A stretch of 28,951 bases of DNA from JADJNW01 sp964517145 (GTDB taxonomy: Bacteria; Bacteroidota; Bacteroidia; Chitinophagales; Saprospiraceae): the NCBI GenBank assembly GCA_964517145.1, contig CAZFBN010000061.1:1-28951 (forward strand), in the 5' to 3' direction. Below the pieces are notes generated by a model, which worked only from the letters and a program-made list of their open reading frames with translations, was not told the origin of the DNA and ran no database searches. This document shows positions 24,135 to 28,951 of this stretch, piece after piece (position 1 is the stretch's first letter; each line of letters opens with the position of its first letter). Position numbers and translations under genes: made by a program.

Positions 24135-25616
24135 TTATAAATCAGGTACTTTGTCAAACCAAGGCTGTACTTGTTCTAATTGCCCTGCCAATTGGAACAG
24201 TAAGTCTTCCCGACCCAAAGCCGCCGTAAACATAATGCCTACGGGCAGGTTGTCTGCTGTCCAGTACAAAGGCACCGACATAGACGGTTGTCCGGTCATA
24301 TTCGTAATTGCTGTATGTGGAATGTAGGCAAACGTTTTTTCTGCGAGCGGATTGACCATCATTTTCAAGGCACCACTCAAGCCTAGGGTATTGATGACAT
24401 TCAATGCCGACATTTCGCTGGCAGCAGGCTGCAAGGCACCAATTTGAAAAGGCGGCATCGAAACGGTTGGTGTTAATAAAAAGTCGTAATTTTCGTGGAA
24501 AGCACCCATGCGCCGAGCCAAATCATTCCACTGACGCTTGCGCAGCGCAAAGTCCTTGGCACTGAATGCATTACCCAGCAATCCAAGTGCGTAAGTGGCT
24601 GTCTCTACATCGGTTACGCGCACTTTGCGCCCCAGGTATCTACTCAATTCTTCAATATCCGCCGCACATTCGGCAAATACCATCATTAAAAAAATTTCCG
24701 TTAAATCCTCTTTTCGGTAGGGCAGGGGCACTTCTTCTACATGGTGCCCAAGATTTTCTAACAATTTAGCGGCTTGTTCGACTGCTTTAACGCATTCATT
24801 ATCAATGGTTTGCCCTAAAGTATGTTTTGTGGAAAAACCTATTTTCAAGGGATTGGGTGCTCGTTGTATTTCTTCCAGATAGGAGCGCTCTGGTAATGGC
24901 GTCAGGTACAAATCGCCTGGAGCATTGCCCATAACCATATCCAAAAAAGCTGCACTATCTCGCACCGAACGGCTTACACAGCCTTCCACCACCGCACCGC
25001 TCCACCATTCGCCCGATTGGCTACCAAGCGATACCCGACCGCGCGAAGACTTCAAGCCAAATAAGCCATTGCAAGAAGCTGGAATGCGGATGGAGCCGCC
25101 GCCGTCGCTTGCGGTTGCAATAGGAACGATGCCTGCCGCTACACCAGCAGCAGAACCTCCACTCGAACCACCGGCGGTGCGCTTGGTATCCCAAGGATTG
25201 CGCGTGACGCCGTATGCTTTAGGCTCGGTGTAAGGCGTGAGTCCAAACTCTGGCGTGTTCGACTTTCCAAGAAATGTAAATCCGGCACTCCGGTATTTTT
25301 GGGTAATAAAACTATCTGCTTTGGAAATGTAATTTTCATAACCCTTTGATCCTCTGCGCTGTGGCGTACCTTGCACATGAATGCCCAACTCTTTGATTAA
25401 AAATGGCACGCCTACAAATGGGGCTTCGGCGTCCACCACTTTTGCCATGTCGCGGGCAAGATCGTACATTTTATAGCTAATGGCGTTGATTTGGGCATTG
25501 ACAGCTTCCGCTCTTTGAATGGCAATTTCTGTTAATTCAGCAGCAGAGACGTCGCCTTTTTTTACCAATTCGGCTAAGCCTAAGGCGTCATAACGGCGGT
25601 ATTCTTCGAAGGTCAT
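24135..25616 (-). CDS. Amidase-signature family enzyme
   Basis: The 493-residue hydrolase carries the Ser-cis-Ser-Lys triad: K75 (GVPFLIKEL), cis-Ser S152 (AGGSSGGSAAG) and nucleophile S175 (DGGGSIRIPAS). It hydrolyses an amide; the sequence does not show whether the substrate is an acylamide, as for FAAH-like members. GatA is less likely because no gatB/gatC is nearby and C-terminal features differ (YIPHTAITNMTGQPSMSVPLYW, typical of FAAH-like amidases). The start is the ATG at 25616, preferred over TTG at 25631. An exact TATCTTTG lies upstream. No signal peptide, so cytosolic. Confidence 0.93.
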   Translation of the reverse strand: MTFEEYRRYDALGLAELVKKGDVSAAELTEIAIQRAEAVNAQINAISYKMYDLARDMAKVVDAEAPFVGVPFLIKELGIHVQGTPQRRGSKGYENYISKADSFITQKYRSAGFTFLGKSNTPEFGLTPYTEPKAYGVTRNPWDTKRTAGGSSGGSAAGVAAGIVPIATASDGGGSIRIPASCNGLFGLKSSRGRVSLGSQSGEWWSGAVVEGCVSRSVRDSAAFLDMVMGNAPGDLYLTPLPERSYLEEIQRAPNPLKIGFSTKHTLGQTIDNECVKAVEQAAKLLENLGHHVEEVPLPYRKEDLTEIFLMMVFAECAADIEELSRYLGRKVRVTDVETATYALGLLGNAFSAKDFALRKRQWNDLARRMGAFHENYDFLLTPTVSMPPFQIGALQPAASEMSALNVINTLGLSGALKMMVNPLAEKTFAYIPHTAITNMTGQPSMSVPLYWTADNLPVGIMFTAALGREDLLFQLAGQLEQVQPWFDKVPDL

Positions 25617-25663
25617 AATTTGGTTCAACAATTAAAGGGTGGATATTGATTTTAATCAAAATT

Positions 25664-25671
25664 CAAAGATA
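25664..25671 (-). promoter_or_regulatory. Bacteroidota -7 element for the amidase-signature gene
   Basis: The minus strand reads TATCTTTG, an exact TAnnTTTG match, 48 bp upstream of the ATG at 25616. It lies 14 bp downstream of the sucC terminator. Confidence 0.55.
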
Positions 25672-25684
25672 AAATTTCCATTAT

Positions 25685-25722
25685 AAAAAAACGGAGAAAA
25701 GAATGCAGGTTCTTTCCTCCGT
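25685..25722 (-). terminator. Rho-independent terminator of sucC
   Basis: On the minus strand a 13-bp stem (ACGGAGGAAAGAA with TTCTTTTCTCCGT, one G-U pair), a 6-base loop and seven T residues begin 44 bp after the sucC stop. Confidence 0.9.
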
Positions 25723-25765
25723 TGTAAAAATATAATTTTATAAATGTCTAAATTTCCAATTCTAC

Positions 25766-26974
25766 TTACGCTTCTTCCAGCACCTTTGTCACCAAATCTG
25801 CTGCTTCTTGCAAAGCAATAGCAGAATACACCTGCAAGCCCGATTCATCAATCATCTGCTTGGCAATGTCGGCATTGGTACCCTGCAAACGCACGATAAT
25901 CGGCACTTTGATGTCGCCAATGTTCTGATACGCATCAATTACGCCCTGCGCCACGCGGTCGCAGCGCACAATACCACCAAAAATATTGATCAAAATAGCT
26001 TTTACCTTTGGGTCTTTCAAAATGATACGGAAGGCATTTTCCACGCGCTTGGCATCAGCCGTACCGCCCACATCCAGAAAGTTAGCAGGCTCGCCGCCGG
26101 AGAGCTTAATCACGTCCATCGTTGCCATGGCTAAGCCAGCGCCGTTCACCATACAGCCCACGTTGCCATCGAGGTTTACGAAGTTAAGCTCATATTTTTG
26201 TGCTTCCAGGTCGGTTGGGTCTTCTTCATCTTCGTCGCGCATCGCTTCCAGGTCAGCGTGGCGGTACAACGCATTGTCATCCAGGGTTACTTTAGCATCC
26301 ACCGCTACAATCTGGTCAAAACCATTTTTCATGGCTGGATTGATTTCAAACAGCGAAGCATCCGAACTTACAAAAGCTTTGTACAAAGCCTTGATGAATT
26401 TAGTCATATTTTTGAACGCTTCGCCGCTCAAACCCAGATTGAACGCTACTTTGCGTGCCTGAAAATCCTGCAAACCAAGCGTTGGGTGAATGTATTCCTT
26501 GTGAACTAGTTCTGGCGTTTCTTCAGCCACTTTTTCAATATCCATCCCGCCTTCCGTAGAGTAAATAATGACGTTGCGCTTTGTTTCGCGATCCATCAAA
26601 ATCGAGATGTAAAACTCCTTACACGATTCAAAAGTAGGCACGTAAGCGTCTTCGGCGATGAGCACTTTGCGCACCAGTTTGCCCGCACCCTCCATGCCGC
26701 CTGGCGTTTGTGGTGTTTTGAGCATCATACCCAAAATATTCCCTGCGTGGGTTTTCAAATCGTCCAGATTTTTTGCCAGCTTTACCCCGCCGCCTTTGCC
26801 GCGCCCGCCCGCATGAATCTGCGCTTTGACCACTGCAAAATCGCTGCCGCTTTTTTCCTTCAATTTATTATAGGCGTCCACCGCTTCTTCTACGGTAGTG
26901 GCTACAATGCCCTCCTGAATGGTGACACCATAGCTTTTTAGCACTTCTTTTCCCTGATATTCGTGAAGATTCAT
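25766..26974 (-). CDS. sucC: Succinyl-CoA ligase beta subunit (ADP/GDP-forming)
   Basis: The 402-residue subunit pairs with SucD to convert succinyl-CoA, ADP (or GDP) and phosphate to succinate, CoA and NTP in the TCA cycle. The N-terminal ATP-grasp region begins MNLHEYQGKEVLKSYGV and has QIHAGGRGKGGGVKLAKN; the C-terminal CoA-ligase domain has VNGAGLAMATMDVIKLSGGEPANFLDVGG and INIFGGIVRCDRVAQGVI. An acidic insertion, MRDEDEEDPTDLEAQKYELN, lies at about 245-265, as in other long SucC proteins. sucD is not adjacent. The region just upstream of the ATG is a degenerate heptamer array instead of a ribosome-binding site. A terminator follows. Confidence 0.97.
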   Translation of the reverse strand: MNLHEYQGKEVLKSYGVTIQEGIVATTVEEAVDAYNKLKEKSGSDFAVVKAQIHAGGRGKGGGVKLAKNLDDLKTHAGNILGMMLKTPQTPGGMEGAGKLVRKVLIAEDAYVPTFESCKEFYISILMDRETKRNVIIYSTEGGMDIEKVAEETPELVHKEYIHPTLGLQDFQARKVAFNLGLSGEAFKNMTKFIKALYKAFVSSDASLFEINPAMKNGFDQIVAVDAKVTLDDNALYRHADLEAMRDEDEEDPTDLEAQKYELNFVNLDGNVGCMVNGAGLAMATMDVIKLSGGEPANFLDVGGTADAKRVENAFRIILKDPKVKAILINIFGGIVRCDRVAQGVIDAYQNIGDIKVPIIVRLQGTNADIAKQMIDESGLQVYSAIALQEAADLVTKVLEEA

Positions 26975-26979
26975 TTACT

Positions 26980-27028
26980 TAGATATTAGATGTTAGATAC
27001 TAGATGTCAGATACTAGAAGCTAGACCT
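26980..27028. repeat. Degenerate heptamer array (TAGATRY), seven units, in the sucC leader
   Basis: Units TAGATAT, TAGATGT, TAGATAC, TAGATGT, CAGATAC, TAGAAGC and TAGACCT follow with no indels. The array starts 6 bp upstream of the sucC ATG and so occupies the ribosome-binding region. The minus strand contains CTA/TAA/TAG-bearing text that blocks upstream frames. Confidence 0.85.
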
Positions 27029-27090
27029 CGGAGAATTTGGCACTGGACTTTATTTAAAATAGAAAGCCGATGGTCTAAATTTTTTCGGCT

Positions 27091-27098
27091 CAAAAGTA
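27091..27098 (-). promoter_or_regulatory. Bacteroidota -7 element for sucC
   Basis: The minus strand reads TACTTTTG, an exact TAnnTTTG match, 117 bp upstream of the ATG. The leader would carry the AGCCGA hairpin at its 5' end and the heptamer array at its 3' end. Confidence 0.5.
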
Positions 27099-27321
27099 AG
27101 GAACATTTATGATTTTAGAAGGACGATGGACGAATTTTTATAGGTTGATACAAAAACAGCGCTTATTTTGGTAAAAAAGGAATCGTATTTGCTTACGACA
27201 GTTTCGCCTTTTGAAGCATATTGGCGTTTGAGTCGGGAGGCAATTTAATAAGCCAACCCTACATTTACAAAAAAAGTGTTTTGATTGACGAGCCTCCCTT
27301 AAAAATTTTAGCAATATTATT

Positions 27322-28020
27322 TCAATTCCGCACTTTTCCCTCTAGTGGTTTGCCGCCGATGGTTGCTTTTTTGAGTTGCAACATGGTAACTTGCAATGGA
27401 GTTGCTTTACCATTCGCTTCTACTTGATGATACCGCACGATGGATTGCGCCAAGCCAATTTTTTTTGCATAATAATCCTTCCATTCAGTGATAACACGTT
27501 TTCCGTTTGGGTATCGGCAGGTCATTTTTGTACTGATGGACAAACAATCTACGAAATTGCGCAGGGGCGTTTGTACTGACATGAAGCCTTCGACAGTGGT
27601 TTCAAGTATCAACACGCCAGTACTTTGTAGGGCGTTGTCTTTCAATTCGTTATAGCGAGTGGAGTCACGATAAACCTGGCGTAGCACAGGGCTCGCCGGT
27701 AGCCACTTCAAAGGCTTCTCTAATACAAACGCTTGTTTATCAGCAGTATTAATTTGATAAATTTCTACATCTGATTCGCCCCATTTTTCGTATCGATAGC
27801 CTTTTTGGGCAATTGCCTTTTTTGTAACAAGGTGATTACGGAAGGTGTTTTCTGCATAGGCAAACGTGTCAGCGTAGATTTCTTTGCCAGCGCTCCCTTC
27901 GTAAATCAAGGTGTCACCAGGCTCCATCAACGCATATTCTGCTAGCACGAACTGCTGCTGGGCGCTCACCACTCCCAGCAACAGATAAAAAGACAGCCCA
28001 AGCACTATACGATGGATCAT
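27322..28020 (-). CDS. Secreted hypothetical protein
   Basis: I do not recognise a family. The 232-residue protein has a signal peptide (MIHRIVLGLSFYLLLGVVSAQ|Q) and no further membrane span, so it is periplasmic or surface-exposed. It has alternating beta-strand text (MEPGDTLIYEG, GVLILETTVEGF, FVDCLSISTKMTCRYPNGKRVITEWKDYYAKKIGLAQSI), with two Cys in the mature chain. The LEWKxYYAxKxGL-like stretch (about 180-193) resembles lipoprotein-like beta domains that report on parameter-like substrates, but I would not assign one. Its ATG overlaps the FKBP stop codon (ATGA at 28017-28020), so the two are translated in a coupled way. Confidence 0.85.
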   Translation of the reverse strand: MIHRIVLGLSFYLLLGVVSAQQQFVLAEYALMEPGDTLIYEGSAGKEIYADTFAYAENTFRNHLVTKKAIAQKGYRYEKWGESDVEIYQINTADKQAFVLEKPLKWLPASPVLRQVYRDSTRYNELKDNALQSTGVLILETTVEGFMSVQTPLRNFVDCLSISTKMTCRYPNGKRVITEWKDYYAKKIGLAQSIVRYHQVEANGKATPLQVTMLQLKKATIGGKPLEGKVRN

Positions 28021-28469
28021 CGGAAGCTAATTAGCTCAATATCAAATACTAATACAGCATTTTCTGGAATGCCTGCCGGTGGAAAACGCCCGTAGCCCCA
28101 GCCGGAAGGAATGTAAAACGTGCCTTTGCCTCCAGGTTTGAGTAAAGGTACGGCGATTTGCCACCCAGAAATGAAAGCTTGTAAAGACTCATCTACGGTC
28201 TGATTGCCGGTTGTTTCGTCAAAAACCGTTCCATCCAATAAATAGCCTTTGTATTTTACTTTGATAACAGAATTCGCTACCGGATTAGACCCCGTGCCAG
28301 GCGTGTGAATGACGTAGTAAATGCCCGAAGCATGGCGTTCTGCGGTGATATTGCTTTCCTGTAAGTAATTCCTTATCAGCTCATCATCGATTTCCGACTG
28401 TGGTCTTTGGTCCTTGCAGCCTACAAAGAAAAGACTCACTAGCAAGGTAAGTAATAACAATTGCTTCAT
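28017..28469 (-). CDS. FKBP-type peptidyl-prolyl isomerase lipoprotein
   Basis: The 150-residue protein has a lipoprotein signal with lipobox FFVGC (C18 lipidated) and a single FKBP domain at about residues 45-150, catalysing proline cis-trans isomerisation in exported proteins. FKBP landmarks are VKYKGYLLDGTVFDET, FISGWQIAVPLLKPGGKGTFYIPSGWGYG and PENAVLVFDIELISF. It is the short, monomeric type without the FkpA dimerisation arm. The promoter is an exact TACCTTTG just upstream. It is first in a two-gene operon with a secreted hypothetical protein. Confidence 0.96.
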   Translation of the reverse strand: MKQLLLLTLLVSLFFVGCKDQRPQSEIDDELIRNYLQESNITAERHASGIYYVIHTPGTGSNPVANSVIKVKYKGYLLDGTVFDETTGNQTVDESLQAFISGWQIAVPLLKPGGKGTFYIPSGWGYGRFPPAGIPENAVLVFDIELISFR

Positions 28470-28491
28470 GATTTTCTTTTTTTACCGAACG

Positions 28492-28499
28492 CAAAGGTA
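28492..28499 (-). promoter_or_regulatory. Bacteroidota -7 element for the FKBP operon
   Basis: The minus strand reads TACCTTTG, an exact match, 23 bp upstream of the ATG at 28469. A CTTG at 28522-28525 is a possible -33 box with a 22-bp spacer. Confidence 0.6.
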
Positions 28500-28641
28500 T
28501 AAATTTACGCTGTTTCTACCTCAAGGATATTTGCCTGAATGTGTGCCAAATAAAAAGATTTATGCGTTAGCTAGAAAATTTTAACATAAAACGTTCGTCT
28601 AATTTAAGCGTTGAAAAGGCTTGTATTTAAAAAAGAATTTA

Positions 28642-28649
28642 TACTTTTG
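28642..28649 (+). promoter_or_regulatory. Bacteroidota promoter with no adjacent gene
   Basis: TACTTTTG (exact -7) is preceded 18 bp upstream by CTTG (28620-28623) as a possible -33 box. The next start codon is 285 bp away. Confidence 0.6.
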
Positions 28650-28655
28650 TCCGTG

Positions 28656-28825
28656 CAAGTAGTTATGCTAGGCAATGCTCATGTAAATTGTTGATTATCA
28701 AGTGGTGATTATTCTTCGCAGCTATTTTTTCCTGCTGCGATGCAAATACAAACGATGCGACGACCTAAGGCTTCCTCTCTTTCAGAAGGGCATTAATTGC
28801 CTTATGTCTTCCCTTCGTTTTTTCT
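28656..28825 (+). ncRNA. Candidate structured small RNA or long leader
   Basis: From the inferred start about 7 bp after the -7 element, roughly 170 nt contain: TAGGCAAT (28669-28676) complementary to ATTGCC and TTA (28796-28804), a 7-bp stem TCGCAGC/GCTGCGA (28716-28722 and 28734-28740), and a GAAGGG/CCCTTC stem (28785-28790 and 28811-28816) followed by GTTTTTTCTTCTT. Size and 5'-3' closure would fit a 6S-like RNA, but no 6S signature was recognised. It may simply be the leader of the next gene. Confidence 0.35.
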
Positions 28826-28829
28826 TCTT
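28785..28829 (+). terminator. Possible rho-independent terminator
   Basis: GAAGGG and CCCTTC (6 bp, 20-base loop that can itself fold through GGCA/TGCC) precede six T residues and a T-rich tail. The stem is short, so support is moderate. Confidence 0.4.
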
Positions 28830-28933
28830 AATGTTAACCCAGCTACAGACCTAATGAAAAAATAGTTCCTTGTATTTATTGCGCTATTTAATCATAATTA
28901 TTTAACCTAATTCGTAACACAAATTGTAATCTT

Positions 28934-28951
28934 ATGGGAAAAACGAATTTT
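28934..28951 (+). CDS. Possible start of a gene leaving the window (MGKTNF...)
   Basis: An ATG at 28934 opens a frame of six codons to the edge, preceded by an AT-rich stretch. It is the only candidate for a gene served by the promoter at 28642. Nothing can be said of its function. Confidence 0.25.

Larger units (their letters stand above)
26975..27321. other. Gap upstream of sucC
   Basis: This 347-bp stretch holds the heptamer array (26980-27028), a short hairpin AGCCGA...TCGGCT (27065-27090), the sucC -7 element (27091-27098) and a distant inverted pair GGGAGGC/GCCTCCC (27235-27241, 27292-27298) with a 50-bp loop. No gene is seen. Confidence 0.6.
28470..28933. other. Gap between divergent transcripts, with candidate structured RNA
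   Basis: This 464-bp stretch contains the FKBP promoter, an isolated plus-strand promoter, a structured candidate transcript and terminator-like hairpin, and the leader of a gene that starts at 28934. No open frame of note is present in it. Confidence 0.6.

Noticed and set aside
27235..27298. GGGAGGC/GCCTCCC inverted pair as terminator of the FKBP operon
   Set aside because: The 50-base loop and lack of a T-run after the stem make a terminator unlikely.

Overview
The window looks like ordinary chromosome from a Bacteroidota bacterium, most likely class Saprospiria (Saprospiraceae/Lewinella/Haliscomenobacter-like). The lineage call rests on several things. Ten upstream regions, plus one with no confirmed gene, carry an exact Bacteroidota -7 promoter element TAnnTTTG. 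One very large secreted protein ends in a type IX secretion (T9SS) sorting domain, preceded by the dockerin-like tract (WPGDAN...DLLNIGLAYG...HADCNGDG) that recurs in Saprospiraceae secreted proteins. The cell-envelope cluster lptD / Amidase_3 amidase / MCE (MlaD) is typical of the phylum, and Shine-Dalgarno sequences are essentially absent. Genus assignment is inference. I see no rRNA, tRNA, CRISPR, insertion sequence or prophage.

Layout. 1-1817 (-): 5' part of a secreted multidomain adhesin-like protein running off the left edge. 2126-3325: divergent EVE-domain protein and METTL-type methyltransferase. 3389-4900 (-): SLC1-type dicarboxylate/amino-acid symporter. 5097-6429 (-): trmH-like rRNA/tRNA 2'-O-methyltransferase followed by pgeF, joined by a heptanucleotide tandem array. 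6535-9036 (+): AsmA-like envelope protein and a protein with a nuclease-A-inhibitor-like C-terminus. 9064-9357: a striking 21-bp/63-bp hierarchical repeat filling a convergent gap. 9359-12629 (-): pyrG overlapping a GT39-type glycosyltransferase. 12828-14285 (-): helical conserved hypothetical. 14458-18045 (+): 1195-residue T9SS protein with seven repeat modules, two of which share 260 identical bases. 18046-18490: terminator, a foldback (MITE-like) element and a second hairpin. 18491-24130: lptD (-), divergent amidase and MCE protein (+). 24135-25616 (-): amidase-signature enzyme. 25766-26974 (-): sucC. 27322-28469 (-): FKBP lipoprotein and a secreted hypothetical with ATGA start/stop overlap. 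28642-28951 (+): an isolated promoter, a structured transcript with terminator-like end, and the first codons of a gene leaving the window.

Functionally, the genes are mostly housekeeping (CTP synthesis, TCA cycle, RNA modification) and envelope biogenesis (LptD for LPS export, MCE for lipid traffic, amidase and PgeF for peptidoglycan quality, AsmA-like protein, FKBP lipoprotein), with two T9SS/adhesin-type surface proteins.

The unusual content is in the non-coding and repetitive DNA. There are four sequence-unrelated but period-7 tandem arrays, each at a gene boundary; the 21/63-bp array; the foldback element; and the near-perfect module duplication. Several apparent N-terminal extensions (EVE protein, pgeF, pyrG, the 12828 gene, the amidase) begin at TTG/GTG and were trimmed to an ATG. 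For lptD the TTG was kept because it supplies the n-region of the signal peptide.
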